Shown: piece by piece, positions 7,739 to 16,825 of the stretch
How positions within the stretch are numbered: the stretch's first letter is position 1
How the letters are laid out: every line of letters starts with the position of its first letter
Notes under the pieces: model-generated
What the model was told of the DNA's origin: nothing
Databases searched by the model: none
Seen by the model: the letters and a program-made list of their open reading frames with translations, nothing else
Position numbers and translations under genes: made by a program
Assembly: GCA_963814955.1 (NCBI GenBank)
Contig: CAWFEX010000015.1
Location: 62,001-126,000, forward strand
Length of the DNA stretch: 64,000 nucleotides
Direction of reading: 5' to 3'
Origin: DATCJA01 sp963814955
GTDB taxonomy: Bacteria > Acidobacteriota > Vicinamibacteria > Vicinamibacterales > UBA2999

Positions 7739-8319
7739 ACACGCGCCAGTACCTGGCCGCCGGCGTCGGCGTGCTGCTCATTGGCCTGCTGGCCTGGGGG
7801 GTCATGCGCAGTCTTGAACGGCTTGCCGGAATCCAGCCTGCGCCCGATCAGGTCGTCGCGGAACCCTCCGCGCCGCCCCCCGGCGTGCCTCGTATCACCG
7901 CCACTCTGTTTTACGGTTCGGCTGACGGCGACGCGCTCGTTGCGGTGCGGCGCGAAGTGGCGCTTGCCGAGGGTACGGTTCCGCAGGCGCGCGAAATCCT
8001 CGAAGCCCAACTCCAGAGTGCACCCGAGCCGTATGCGACCGTTATTCCGGAAGGGACGGCGCTGCGGGCGTTCTATGCGACCGAACGCGGCGACGCCTTC
8101 GTCGACTTGAGTCCCGAGGTTTCGACGAAACACTCCGGAGGCTCGTCAACCGAGCTCCTCACCGTGTACGCGATCGTCAACGCGGTGGCTGCGAACCTTC
8201 CCACGATTCAGCGTGTCCAGATTCTGATCGACGGCCGGGAAGTGGACACGCTCGCCGGACACGTGGACCTGCGGCGGCCGCTGGAACGAGATTTCTCAAT
8301 GGTGCGAGACGGACCGTGA
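7735..8319 (+). CDS. GerMN-domain membrane-anchored protein
   Basis: The 194-residue protein has one N-terminal membrane helix (YLAAGVGVLLIGLLAWGVM) and a periplasmic GerMN domain from about residue 50. Typical GerMN traits are RITATLFYGSADGDALVAVR, GDAFVDLSPEV and a final QILIDGREVDTLAGHVDL. Its ATG overlaps the amidase stop, so the two are translationally coupled. GerMN proteins often lie beside Amidase_3 genes, and a structural role at the cell wall is likely. No substrate is known. Confidence 0.88.
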   Translation: MNTRQYLAAGVGVLLIGLLAWGVMRSLERLAGIQPAPDQVVAEPSAPPPGVPRITATLFYGSADGDALVAVRREVALAEGTVPQAREILEAQLQSAPEPYATVIPEGTALRAFYATERGDAFVDLSPEVSTKHSGGSSTELLTVYAIVNAVAANLPTIQRVQILIDGREVDTLAGHVDLRRPLERDFSMVRDGP

Positions 8320-8333
8320 GTTAGAGTGGTTCG

Positions 8334-9062
8334 ATGCGCGCCGACGGACGTCTCGCCGAACAGCTCCGCCCAACCCGAATTTCTCCCAACTATCTGATCC
8401 ACGCTGAAGGCAGTGTTCTGGTCGAAGCTGGCAAAACCAAAGTGATTTGTGCAGCCAGCGTCGAGGATCGTGTGCCGCCTTTCAGGCGAAACACGGGCAA
8501 AGGCTGGGTCACGGCCGAATACGGCATGTTGCCGCGGGCCACCACGACGCGCTCCCAGCGCGAGTCGACCGCGGGAAAGGTTGGCGGCCGCACGCAGGAG
8601 ATCCAACGTCTCATCGGTCGATCGCTGAGGGCGGTGACACGGCTCGACGAACTGGGCGAGCGGACCATCACCCTCGATTGCGACGTCATCCAGGCCGATG
8701 GCGGGACGCGTACTGCGTCGATCACCGGCGCGTTCGTTGCGCTGGTGCTGGCTCTGAACAAGATGCGCGAGCAGGATCTGATTCGCACAATGCCAGTCCA
8801 CGACTACGTCGCGGCGACGAGCGTGGGAATCGTCGACGGTGAACCGATGCTCGACCTGGCGTATTCGGAAGATTCGAAAGCCGAGGTCGACATGAACATC
8901 ATCAAGACCGGCACGGGCATGTACATCGAGGTGCAGGGTACCGCGGAGGCGCTCCCCTTCGGACGAGAGGCTCTCAATCGCCTGCTCGATCTCGCCGACA
9001 CAGGTATCCGGCAGTTGATAGCCCTTCAGCGCGGCTTCGTCAGCCAGCATCTGGGCAAGTAG
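8334..9062 (+). CDS. rph: Ribonuclease PH
   Basis: This 242-residue cytoplasmic protein is a phosphorolytic 3'-5' exoribonuclease that trims tRNA 3' ends. It starts MRADGRLAEQLRPTRISPNY, matching the RPDGR start of the family, and contains RATTTRSQRESTAGKVGGRT, LDCDVIQADGGTRTASITGA and LDLAYSEDSKAEVDMN. Length and motifs are canonical with no visible lesion. It follows the GerMN gene by 14 bp and precedes the XTP/dITP pyrophosphatase, an arrangement (rph-rdgB) seen in many bacteria. Confidence 0.97.
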   Translation: MRADGRLAEQLRPTRISPNYLIHAEGSVLVEAGKTKVICAASVEDRVPPFRRNTGKGWVTAEYGMLPRATTTRSQRESTAGKVGGRTQEIQRLIGRSLRAVTRLDELGERTITLDCDVIQADGGTRTASITGAFVALVLALNKMREQDLIRTMPVHDYVAATSVGIVDGEPMLDLAYSEDSKAEVDMNIIKTGTGMYIEVQGTAEALPFGREALNRLLDLADTGIRQLIALQRGFVSQHLGK

Positions 9063-9085
9063 GGGCCGACCTTAAGGTCGGCCCC
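9062..9085. repeat. Hairpin repeat (GGGGCCGACC family)
   Basis: GGGGCCGACC-TTAA-GGTCGGCCCC directly after the rph stop codon. It has the same core as copies at 14450 and 43362. It may act as a transcript end stabiliser, but lacks a T-run. Confidence 0.85.
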
Positions 9086-9163
9086 TACATAAACGCCACT
9101 CGGGCCTTGTACAGGCGACCGTGGGGCCACGCGCCCGAATACGCCGAACAATACGCCGAACGG

Positions 9164-9811
9164 ATGTCCAGAATCCTTGTCGCCACGACGAACCCCGGCA
9201 AGCTGCGGGAAATCCGCCGTATCCTCGCGCACATACCGGTGGAATTACTGAGCCTCTCAGATTTCCCGCGGGTGGCGGAACCGGAAGAAACCGGAGCGAC
9301 GTTCGAGGAAAACGCCCGGCTGAAGGCGCTGTACTACGACGAAGCACTCGCCGCAGCGGCAAGAGAATCCGGCCCGATCGATACGGTTGCCGAAGACTCT
9401 GGCCTCGTGATCGACGCACTGAACGGAGACCCTGGCGTCCAGTCGGCGCGCTTCCTCCGGCCCGATGCCTTGTATCCCGAGCGATTTGCGGAAATCTTCC
9501 GCCGGCTGGCCGCCCGTCCGTCGGTGTTGCGGACCGCTCGCTTCGTGGCTGCGGTCGCCATGGTTCGCGCCTCGACCGTCATCTTCGAGACGACTGCAAC
9601 CGTCGAGGGAGAAATCGCACTGGAAGCGCGTGGAGATCGCGGGTTTGGGTACGACCCGATCTTCTACTACCCGCCTTACGGGTCAACGCTGGCCGAAGTC
9701 ACCGACGACGAAAAGATCGCGATCGCTCACCGCGGACGGGCATTTAGAAAACTGGGAGAATGGCTGGAAAGTACAGAACGGAGAACAAAGGGTATGTTCC
9801 CCGTTCCATGA
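9164..9811 (+). CDS. rdgB: XTP/dITP pyrophosphatase (HAM1/RdgB)
   Basis: The 215-residue protein removes non-canonical purine nucleotides (dITP, XTP) from the nucleotide pool. Family motifs are ILVATTNPGKLREIRRIL at the N-terminus, EETGATFEENARLKA, AEDSGLVIDALNGDPGVQSA with the catalytic acidic residues, and GFGYDPIFYYP. I chose ATG 9164 because it puts the ATTNPGK strand at the expected position; the frame is open upstream to 9107, but that leader contains a duplicated AATACGCCGAAC stretch and looks non-coding. It lies downstream of rph in the same direction. Confidence 0.95.
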   Translation: MSRILVATTNPGKLREIRRILAHIPVELLSLSDFPRVAEPEETGATFEENARLKALYYDEALAAAARESGPIDTVAEDSGLVIDALNGDPGVQSARFLRPDALYPERFAEIFRRLAARPSVLRTARFVAAVAMVRASTVIFETTATVEGEIALEARGDRGFGYDPIFYYPPYGSTLAEVTDDEKIAIAHRGRAFRKLGEWLESTERRTKGMFPVP

Positions 9812-9932
9812 CCCGGAAGCTGGCCGCGGGCGGATGACCCAATCAATCCGCCCGGGTGCGAGTGGCAGGGCGAGGCGGCCCGTCAGTCTTACGGCTCGTA
9901 AGGAAGGACTTGCTCCAACAGGCCTGGCAGGT

Positions 9933-10160
9933 CTAGCTCCTCAATGTGCGGACCTGGTCGGACCGCACGAACGCTCCATCACGTGTTCGAAACAAGAACT
10001 TTGCGTCGACCAGCGCCCCCAGCAACGTATCGCAGGCGGTCCGATCAAGACCCCATAGCCGCTGCGCCTGCGCCAATGTCAGCCTCAAACCAGGCATCTC
10101 GATGTATTCCCCCTGGACACGGCGGAGAACATCATCCAGTGCCTGGGACTGCGCTGCCAT
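9933..10160 (-). CDS. Small helical hypothetical protein
   Basis: This is a 75-residue protein starting MAAQSQALDDVLRRVQGEYI. The middle reads MPGLRLTLAQAQRLWGLDR and the end ALVDAKFLFRTRDGAFVR, which looks like a small helix-turn-helix or winged-helix fold. I have seen such short proteins repeatedly in soil bacteria, but no function is known. The frame is open to an upstream ATG at 10238; I prefer 10160 because conservation-like sequence starts there. It is a lone gene. Confidence 0.6.
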   Translation of the reverse strand: MAAQSQALDDVLRRVQGEYIEMPGLRLTLAQAQRLWGLDRTACDTLLGALVDAKFLFRTRDGAFVRSDQVRTLRS

Positions 10161-10422
10161 TGCTGTGCTCCTCAAAACTTCCGGGGTGCGTCGCCGCAGC
10201 GGCTGATCAGAGCAACGGACATGCCACCGACTAAGCAATTCGCATAATGCGGCGTAACCTGTTCAAATCGTGGTGGTTCGACGGTTTACGCACCCGCACG
10301 GCTGAAATCGACCGTCCCTGGCGCCCACGACAGCCACTGCGCGTGTAGCGCAGCTGGACGCGTTGCTGTACGAAAACCGTTCACCCGCCGTCGAGGCATA
10401 TCAGTTGCACCCGGCAGAATCC

Positions 10423-10785
10423 ATGGCCATAAATCTCGTCCAGCATCGCGGTGGACCGAGCGTGTGGGACGCACAGGCCGGCCGGATGATGTGGGATGTC
10501 GAACGCTGGATTACGTCTATGGTTGCCGGTGGACTGTTCGTAGCCGGCGTCCGCAAACGAACTGCAGCCGGAGGCGCCATGGTGGCGCTCGCTGGGGTGC
10601 TCGCCTGCTGGGCGCTGACCGCCCCAAGCACCCGCTCGCGGCGCCGGGGTCAGCTCCGCGCAGTAGTTCCGTATCCCCGTCGCGATTCCGATCCCGTCAC
10701 CGAGGCGTCCGAGGAGTCATTCCCGGCCAGCGACGCCCCTTCGTGGACCCCCACGACCGCCAATACCGGTCCACGCCGGGACTGA
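10423..10785 (+). CDS. Small membrane protein with SFPASD tail motif
   Basis: The 120-residue protein has an amphipathic start (MAINLVQHRGG), one or two hydrophobic helices around residues 30-65 and a charged tail containing EASEESFPASDAPSWTP. The SFPASD-type tail recurs in many small bacterial proteins of unknown function. ATG 10423 is preferred; ATG 10363 in the same frame is an alternative. It runs convergently into coaA. Confidence 0.6.
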   Translation: MAINLVQHRGGPSVWDAQAGRMMWDVERWITSMVAGGLFVAGVRKRTAAGGAMVALAGVLACWALTAPSTRSRRRGQLRAVVPYPRRDSDPVTEASEESFPASDAPSWTPTTANTGPRRD

Positions 10786-10802
10786 GCGGAAGCCGGACGC
10801 TA

Positions 10803-11822
10803 CTACGATTTCCGCAACCGTACCCGCCTGACGGCGTGATCGCGCCCCTTTTCGAGAATGAGCTGCGCCCGCTCACGCGTCGGCAGCACGTTCTGCTGCA
10901 GGTTCACGAGATTGATGTTCCGCCAGATGTTGCGCGCGGTTTCCGTCGCCTCGGCGATCGTCAGCCCCGCGTACTTGTGGAAATAGGACGAGGGGTTCTG
11001 GAAAACGGTTTCGCGCAACATCAGGAAACGTTCGACGTACCACTGCTCGATGTCCGCCTCGTTCGCATCGACGTAGATGGAGAAGTCAAAGAAGTCCGAC
11101 ACGAACATCGGCGCCCGTCCACTGCCGGTCTGAAGGACGTTCAACCCTTCGACGATGACGATGTCGGGCTGCCGGATAAGGCAGACCTCGCCTTCGACAA
11201 CGTCGTACGCAAGATGCGAGTAAAGCGGCGCCGGCACTTCGGGCGCGCCGGATTTCAGGTCGGCGAGAAAGCGCAGCAACCGGCGAACGTCGTAGCTTTC
11301 CGGGAATCCTTTCCGCTCCATGAGACCTCGAGCCTCGAGGATTCGGCGAGGCCAGAGAAAACCATCCGTCGTGATCAGATCGACTCGGGGATGACTCGGC
11401 CAGTGTGCGAGAAGCGCCTGCAGGATTCGCGATGTCGTGCTCTTCCCCGCCGCAACACTGCCGGCGAGCCCGATGACGAACGGCACACGAGGCGCATTCG
11501 ATCCGAGAAACGTGGCGGTGGCGCTGTGCAGAGTCTGCGTCGCCTGGACGTACAGATTGAGCAGACGGGAAAGCGGCAGATAGATATCGGCGACCTCGTC
11601 GAGCGAGACGCGCTCGTTCAACCCGACGAGACCGCGCAGCTGCGCTTCCGACAGTGGAAGCGGCGTTGCAGCGCGCAGACTGGCCCACTGCGCGCGATTG
11701 AACTCGACGAAGCGGGAAACCTCGGTCTGCTGAGCGGGGCCGGAAGTCACGGATACATCGTAGTGTAGGGCGAGTCCGCCGCAGCGTTTGGCGAAGGCGG
11801 AAAGGACCCGGCCTACGGGCAC
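10803..11822 (-). CDS. coaA: Pantothenate kinase, type I (CoaA)
   Basis: This cytoplasmic enzyme phosphorylates pantothenate, the first step of coenzyme A synthesis. The alignment with type I kinases runs nearly full length: FVEFNRAQWASLR, LPLSRLLNLYV, the P-loop IGLAGSVAAGKSTTSRIL, DLITTDGFLWP, RKGFPESYDVRRLLRFL, VPAPLYSHLAYDVV, IVIVEGLNVLQTG and NVLPTRERAQLIL. The open frame gives 339 residues from ATG 11822. GTG 11750, giving a start VTSGPAQQTEVSR, fits the family length better and may be the true start. It stands next to, but apart from, the TauE-like gene. Confidence 0.95.
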   Translation of the reverse strand: MPVGRVLSAFAKRCGGLALHYDVSVTSGPAQQTEVSRFVEFNRAQWASLRAATPLPLSEAQLRGLVGLNERVSLDEVADIYLPLSRLLNLYVQATQTLHSATATFLGSNAPRVPFVIGLAGSVAAGKSTTSRILQALLAHWPSHPRVDLITTDGFLWPRRILEARGLMERKGFPESYDVRRLLRFLADLKSGAPEVPAPLYSHLAYDVVEGEVCLIRQPDIVIVEGLNVLQTGSGRAPMFVSDFFDFSIYVDANEADIEQWYVERFLMLRETVFQNPSSYFHKYAGLTIAEATETARNIWRNINLVNLQQNVLPTRERAQLILEKGRDHAVRRVRLRKS

Positions 11823-11828
11823 CCCGGC

Positions 11829-12581
11829 TCAGAGTCTCAGCAACAGCGACAACGCCATCCCGAACCCGATGATGACAACGAGCCGCCGAACCACGTCGCG
11901 GCCCATCTTCCGCGCCAGCATCGCCCCGCCCACGCCACCAACGATGGCGCCGACGGCCATGACGATGGCATCGTCCCAGAAGACGAGTCCGGCAAACATG
12001 AAATAGAGCGCAGCCACGGCGTTGATGCATGTCGCCAGAAGGTTCTTGAGGCCGTTCATCTGGTGGATGTCCGTGTGTCCCATTACGCTCAGGGCCGCGA
12101 GCATGAGGATGCCGATGCCGGCGCCGAAATAGCCTCCATAAACGCCAACAAGGAACTGGTAGAACATCGTCCAGGAAAGCCAGTGAGACCTGGCATCGTG
12201 CGTCACCGCCCAGTTGAACCGGCGCTGGAGCGGCTCCTGAATCATGAACAGAAACGTCGCGAAGGCGACGAGGATTGGCACCAGCTTGTCGAAGAGACTG
12301 GTCGGCGTGCGGAACAGCAGCACGGCTCCCGCGATGCTCCCGGCGATGCTCGGCACAATGAGCGCGTAGATGCGGGGGTCGGCGCCTTTCATCTCTCGGC
12401 GGTAGCCCCACATGCTGCCAAGCGTGCCGGGCCAGATCGCCACGGTGTTGGTTGCGTTGGCATTGATGGACGGCACACCCAGCCAGATGAGCGTCGGGAA
12501 CGTAATGAGGCTTCCGCCGCCTGCAACCGAGTTGATGACGCCGGCCACGAGCGCAGTCACAAACACAAGCAACGCGTGCAC
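11829..12581 (-). CDS. TauE/SafE-family anion exporter
   Basis: The 250-residue integral membrane protein has about eight hydrophobic helices. The start VFVTALVAGVINSVAGGGSL matches the first repeat of TauE/SafE proteins, and the second repeat begins LVGVYGGYFGAGIGILMLA. Members export sulfite, sulfoacetate or related anions, but substrate cannot be read from sequence. It is 7 bp upstream of coaA on the same strand. Confidence 0.9.
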   Translation of the reverse strand: MHALLVFVTALVAGVINSVAGGGSLITFPTLIWLGVPSINANATNTVAIWPGTLGSMWGYRREMKGADPRIYALIVPSIAGSIAGAVLLFRTPTSLFDKLVPILVAFATFLFMIQEPLQRRFNWAVTHDARSHWLSWTMFYQFLVGVYGGYFGAGIGILMLAALSVMGHTDIHQMNGLKNLLATCINAVAALYFMFAGLVFWDDAIVMAVGAIVGGVGGAMLARKMGRDVVRRLVVIIGFGMALSLLLRL

Positions 12582-12634
12582 GCTTCAGCAGCATACACAA
12601 GCACGGCCCGGCGGGTCCGAAAGGGCTGGCCCTA

Positions 12635-13406
12635 CTACTGCCTACCACCCAGTAGCGTCGGTGCCCACGTCAAGGCGTCCTGGCGCTTCGCGAAGTGAAA
12701 GAGCGGCGTCGTCGCCGGCAGCCTGATGCCGCTCGCATCGGCCATCGTGTTGTGCTCGATAAGCGCTTCCGCCCTTTGCAGCGCCCACGGCGGATGATGG
12801 ATTTCAACCCGGCGCAGACGACGTGAGTGGTCTGCCGAGTACAGACAGTATCGTTCGGTGAGGAAATACTCGAACGTACCCGGATTCGCGTTGAACGTCG
12901 GACCGATCGGTCGATAACGCGCGTTGAAGGCGGCGCTGCCGCCTGACGTCCGCCGGCTTTGATACCGGATCCCGTCACCGTCGGCCGCGACGTCCATCGC
13001 GGCCCGGTAGTACGGAAGGTGGAACAGCACTCGCGCCACCGCGACCGCCAGCGGATTGGCCGCGTCGAGGCTGAAAAAGAAAACACCGGGCTTTCCAGCG
13101 TACGTCACGTAGGTGCGCACGTTGAGCTCCGGAAATGCAGAGACCCACGGCAGCGCGGGTATCGCACGTGGTGTCACGTTGGTCATGTGAAACGGAATAA
13201 CGCCCAGCCACGCGTTGCCGTCGAACTGATCTATATCGAGCCCGGACGGTATCCGTTCGCGTAAGCCGTTCACCGATAGCCGGCCAGTGCGCAAAGAGCA
13301 AGTCGTGCCAGCTCTGTTTCATGATCCAGCCGCGTTCGGGCAGCGCCCACGGCCGGTGGCTGACGTCGTTCACAACTCCCGCGGGAAAATCGTTCTGCAC
13401 GTGCAA
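12635..13406 (-). CDS. DUF2071 (YqjF-like) protein, one frameshift
   Basis: The N-terminal part (13406 to about 13277) reads SHRPWALPERGWIMKQSWHD then LLFAHWP. The rest (to 12635) reads VNGLRERIPSGLDIDQFDG, then LPWVSAFPELNVRTYVTY and GVFFFSLDAANPLAV. These are the two halves of one YqjF/DUF2071 protein of about 256 residues, a family of unknown function. They are in different frames. Removing one C from the coding strand near 13277 restores HWPVSVNGLRERIP, so this is a +1 change. A stand-alone start for the second half would need TTG and lacks the conserved LFAHWP start. Confidence 0.8.
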
Positions 13407-13517
13407 CCTCAGCTTACGGTCGAACGGGAATCAAACCCAATCGCGTCAGCGTGATATGCTCCGACGAAATATCGGGCGTTTTCGCGTTTTCGCGAACACC
13501 TCCTGGAGGACATGCGC

Positions 13518-14417
13518 ATGAGTGAAGTAGTCAATACGAAAGACCTGCATCCAGAGGTCTGGAAGCTGTTCGATCGATACGTTCACGGGCTCATCGACCG
13601 TCGCGGTTTCCTCGACGGTGCAACCAAGTACGCGGTGGGCGGCGCAACGGCGGTCGGCATCCTCGAGGCGCTGAGTCCGAAATACGCCGAGGCTCAGCAA
13701 GTGCCGCCGAACGATCCCCGGATCAAAACGGAACGGATCGACGTGATGTCACCGGACGGCTACGGCAAGGTTCGCGCACTGCTCGCACGGCCGGCCAACG
13801 CCACCGGTCGCATTCCGACGGTCATCGTCATCCACGAGAACCGTGGACTGAATCCGCACATCGAAGACGTGGTGCGCCGGGCCGCGGTCGCCGGCTTCAT
13901 GGCGATCGGTCCCGATGCGCTGACGTCGCTCGGCGGCTATCCCGGCACCGACGAAGCGGGCGTCGAAATGCAGCGGAAGCTGGACCAGGCGAAGATGATG
14001 GCCGACTTCGTGGCCACGGCTCGCTACGTCAGAACCCGGCCGGACAGCACCGGACGGTTGGGCGCGGTCGGCTTCTGCTTTGGCGGCGGCGTCGTCAACA
14101 ACCTGGCCGTTCAGCTCGGCGCCGATCTGCAGGCGGGCGTTCCGTTCTATGGCGGCGCGCCGCGGGCCGAGGATGTGCCGAAGATCAAAGCGGCAATGCT
14201 GATTCAATATGCCCAGGACGACGAGCGCATCAACGGGATGTGGCCGGCATACGAGACGGCGCTCAAGGCGAACCGCATCAACTACCAGATGTTCCAGTAC
14301 CCGGGCACCCAGCATGGCTTCCACAACGACACTACCCCGCGGTTCAGCAAGGAAGCAGCGGCGCTTGCCTGGCAGCGGACGGTGGATCACTTCAAGAAGC
14401 ACCTGACGACGTCGTAG
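13518..14417 (+). CDS. Dienelactone hydrolase family protein
   Basis: This 299-residue alpha/beta hydrolase has the Cys-Asp-His triad of dienelactone hydrolases: cysteine in AVGFCFGGGV, aspartate in YAQDDERING and histidine in PGTQHGFHND. VIVIHENRGLNPHIEDVVRR provides the expected oxyanion region. The N-terminal 65 residues include RRGFLDGATKYAVGG, which resembles a twin-arginine-like export region, so it may be periplasmic. I chose ATG 13518 because GGAGGA at 13505-13510 is spaced correctly; ATG 13512 is too close. Substrate unknown. Confidence 0.9.
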   Translation: MSEVVNTKDLHPEVWKLFDRYVHGLIDRRGFLDGATKYAVGGATAVGILEALSPKYAEAQQVPPNDPRIKTERIDVMSPDGYGKVRALLARPANATGRIPTVIVIHENRGLNPHIEDVVRRAAVAGFMAIGPDALTSLGGYPGTDEAGVEMQRKLDQAKMMADFVATARYVRTRPDSTGRLGAVGFCFGGGVVNNLAVQLGADLQAGVPFYGGAPRAEDVPKIKAAMLIQYAQDDERINGMWPAYETALKANRINYQMFQYPGTQHGFHNDTTPRFSKEAAALAWQRTVDHFKKHLTTS

Positions 14418-14449
14418 CCGGTCAGGCTTCCAGGGCCGACCTAAAACCA

Positions 14450-14473
14450 GGGGCCGACCTGAAGGTCGGCCCC
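14450..14473. repeat. Hairpin repeat (GGGGCCGACC family)
   Basis: GGGGCCGACC-TGAA-GGTCGGCCCC preceded by a degraded half copy (CAGGGCCGACCTAAAA) at 14432. It lies between the hydrolase and the permease start. Confidence 0.85.
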
Positions 14474-14479
14474 TACAAT

Positions 14480-15811
14480 TTGTCTCTGACCTCGTCCCCC
14501 AACCCTTTCTCCGCTCCGGGCGAATCGACTCTCGTCCGTGCCATAGGTGTTCGCCAGCTGACGGCGGCCATCGTCAACACGACGGTTGGCGCAGGCATCT
14601 TCGTGCTTCCGGCGCTGGTCGCTCAAGGATTGGGCGCAGCCGCCCCTCTGGCTTTCCTGGTCTGTGCCGCCATCATGGCGCTGCTTTCGATATCTCTCGC
14701 GGTCGCCGGCAGTCGAGTGACGATCACGGGCGGCATTTACGCGTACGTCGAAGCGGCGTTTGGACCGTATGTCGCGTTGCTTGCGGGCGTCCTGCAATGG
14801 CTGTCGTTCGTACTTGCGGTAGCCGGCGTGTCCTCGGCGCTCGTCGACCAGCTTGGTGCGCTGGCACCGGTGTTTCGCGCAACGGCGGTGCGCATCGCAG
14901 TGCTGACCGTGATTCTCGGCGTACTCGCATACCTGAACACGCGAGGGGTCCGCATGGGAACGCGTCTCATCGAGGCGGCCACGGTGACAAAGCTGGCGCC
15001 GCTGCTCGTCTTCGTCGTCGTCGGCGTCTTCTTCGTCGATCCGTCGGCAATGGCATGGCCGGGCTTTCCGGACTCGGATTCGCTCGGCCGCAGCGTGCTG
15101 CTGCTGTTATTCGCATATGCGGGAGTCGAGGTGGCGCTCGCGCCGAGCGGCGAGGTTCGGAACCCGGGCCAGACGGTCCCGCGCGCCATCTTCCTTGCGC
15201 TCGGCATCACCACGACGCTCTACATTGCCATTCAGCTCGTGGCGCAGGGTGTATCAGGGCCGCTCCTCGCACAGGAGACGGCGGCGCCACTGGCGGAGGC
15301 GGCATCGCGCTTTCTCGGGGCCGCGGGGATGACCCTGATGCTCGCGGGGGCAGTCTGTTCAATGTTCGGTTATCTGTGCGGCGATATGCTCAGTTCGCCG
15401 CGCCACCTCTATGCGCTCGCACGGGATGGTTTCGCACCTGCGATGTTCGCGTCCATTCATCCTGAACATCGCACGCCGAGCGTCGCCATCTGGACGCATG
15501 CGGCCCTGGTGCTCGTCCTGGCCGGCAGCCAGACGTTTCAAGTGATGGCGGTCATGGCAAACGTCGCCTTGCTGCTCCTGTACTTGATGGCGTGCGGCGC
15601 AGCGGTGCAGCTCACGCGCCGCAACGTTCGCGAGGCGGGTACGCCCTTCGACGCCCCGGGAGGCTGGACGGCACCGGCAATGACGGCCGCCCTGATGATA
15701 TGGGTGCTGTCGACCGCGACGGCGAGGGAGTTTGCGGTCACAGCTGTGGTGCTGGCGATTGCGACGCTTGCCTATCTGGTCCGAAAGCGCGCACAATCAC
15801 AACGAGGCTAG
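14480..15811 (+). CDS. APC-family amino acid permease
   Basis: About 443 residues with twelve hydrophobic helices. The first helix holds TTVGAGIFVLPALVAQGLG, the unwound GAGIF substrate-binding motif of the APC superfamily. Helix 6 carries LLLFAYAGVEVALAPSGEV, and later RHLYALARDGFAP matches the family. The hydrophobic core begins after VRAIGVRQLTAAIVN. No ATG precedes this in a sensible place; TTG 14480 directly after the hairpin repeat is the best start. Transport substrate unknown. Confidence 0.88.
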   Translation: MSLTSSPNPFSAPGESTLVRAIGVRQLTAAIVNTTVGAGIFVLPALVAQGLGAAAPLAFLVCAAIMALLSISLAVAGSRVTITGGIYAYVEAAFGPYVALLAGVLQWLSFVLAVAGVSSALVDQLGALAPVFRATAVRIAVLTVILGVLAYLNTRGVRMGTRLIEAATVTKLAPLLVFVVVGVFFVDPSAMAWPGFPDSDSLGRSVLLLLFAYAGVEVALAPSGEVRNPGQTVPRAIFLALGITTTLYIAIQLVAQGVSGPLLAQETAAPLAEAASRFLGAAGMTLMLAGAVCSMFGYLCGDMLSSPRHLYALARDGFAPAMFASIHPEHRTPSVAIWTHAALVLVLAGSQTFQVMAVMANVALLLLYLMACGAAVQLTRRNVREAGTPFDAPGGWTAPAMTAALMIWVLSTATAREFAVTAVVLAIATLAYLVRKRAQSQRG

Positions 15812-15814
15812 ATC

Positions 15815-15862
15815 ATTTACGAATTTGCGAATTGACGAATTGACGGATTTACGAATCGACGG
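15815..15862. repeat. 8-bp degenerate tandem repeat, six units
   Basis: Consecutive octamers ATTTACGA, ATTTGCGA, ATTGACGA, ATTGACGG, ATTTACGA and ATCGACGG fill the gap between the permease stop and the lipoprotein start at 15864. The period here is 8, while the other arrays have period 7. Confidence 0.85.
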
Positions 15863-15863
15863 A

Positions 15864-16271
15864 TTGATATCGCGGATCCTGCCGCGCGTTCTGATTGCAG
15901 CAGCGCTTGTGGTCGGGGCCTTCAGCGCGGCGTGCGGCCCGAGCGAGCCCCTGCGTGTCACCACGCTGCAGCTCGGAAAATCGCTCAATCCAGACAACAG
16001 CGTTGGCGCGCACACCACGCGCTTCAAGCCAGACGATACGGTGTACGTGTCGCTGCTCTCTGACGATGGCGGGTATGGCACCGTGACGGTGCGTTGGCTC
16101 CTGAACGGACAGCTCGTCAGCGAGGCAAAGCGCGACGTGTCGTACACACGCGCGGCGGCGACCGAATTTCACCTGCAGAACTCCGGCGGCTTCCCGCACG
16201 GAAACTACCGGGTGGAGATTCTCATCAACGGCCAGCCGGCCGGCAGTCGCGAATTCCGCGTGGAGCCCTGA
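15864..16271 (+). CDS. Putative lipoprotein
   Basis: The 135-residue protein starts at TTG 15864 with LISRILPRVLIAAALVVGAF followed by SAACGPSEP. This is a lipoprotein signal with Cys about residue 24 as the lipidated residue. The mature part, with LGKSLNPDNSVGAHTTRFKP, TVTVRWLLNGQLV and a final NYRVEILINGQPAGSREFRV, looks like a small beta-sandwich. Function unknown. The open frame extends upstream through the 8-bp repeats, which I regard as untranslated. Confidence 0.7.
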   Translation: MISRILPRVLIAAALVVGAFSAACGPSEPLRVTTLQLGKSLNPDNSVGAHTTRFKPDDTVYVSLLSDDGGYGTVTVRWLLNGQLVSEAKRDVSYTRAAATEFHLQNSGGFPHGNYRVEILINGQPAGSREFRVEP

Positions 16272-16273
16272 TC

Positions 16274-16307
16274 AAGGCACAAGTCACAAGGCACAAGGCC
16301 CAAGGCC
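16274..16307. repeat. 7-bp tandem repeat
   Basis: Units AAGGCAC, AAGTCAC, AAGGCAC, AAGGCCC and AAGGCCA, directly after the lipoprotein stop. Confidence 0.8.
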
Positions 16308-16348
16308 AAGGCCCAATACCAACACGTCACAACATCCACGGCGCCGAG

Positions 16349-16825
16349 TTACTTCTTGTTGCCCACGGGTCCAATGACCTGGCGCTGATCCGCGAACTGA
16401 AGCTGGATGGACACGCGAGGTTCTTTGCCGACGTTCGCTGTCGTGTGTCCCTTGCCCGTCAGGTCATCGATGAATTCGATCGACCCGGCAGGCAAATCGA
16501 CTTTGCCTTCCGCAACCTGGAGTTGTCCGCCGCCCGTCAGATTGATGATGTACCGGCGCTCCGGGCCGACATGATAATCGCTGAAGGTTCCGGGTTGTGA
16601 CACGCTCACCCTTGCCCCGGTCACTTTCTCCAACACCGATTGTGCGTTCAGTTCGATATTTTCCACATGGGACAGGCCATCTGTCCCCGTATAGACCCGC
16701 TGCATCATGAAGGGCTTGTGCGGTGCCTGAGCCACAACCGCGCCCTGATCGATGTTGACCGCCCAGCCGAGACCAAATCCGACCACGAAGGCTCCACAGA
16801 CCAGGAATCTCGTCGTTGACGTCAT
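16349..16825 (-). CDS. Secreted cupin-like protein
   Basis: This 158-residue protein has an N-terminal signal or anchor (RFLVCGAFVVGFGLGWAV). The C-terminal half has FSDYHVGPERRYIINLTGGG, then LQVAEGKVDLPAGSIEFIDD, LTGKGHTT and a final beta segment, a pattern of a small cupin barrel. ATG 16823-16825 is preceded by GGGAGGAAG at good spacing. An upstream in-frame ATG at 16870 lacks a ribosome binding site. Metal binding is possible through His residues but not shown. Confidence 0.75.
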   Translation of the reverse strand: MTSTTRFLVCGAFVVGFGLGWAVNIDQGAVVAQAPHKPFMMQRVYTGTDGLSHVENIELNAQSVLEKVTGARVSVSQPGTFSDYHVGPERRYIINLTGGGQLQVAEGKVDLPAGSIEFIDDLTGKGHTTANVGKEPRVSIQLQFADQRQVIGPVGNKK

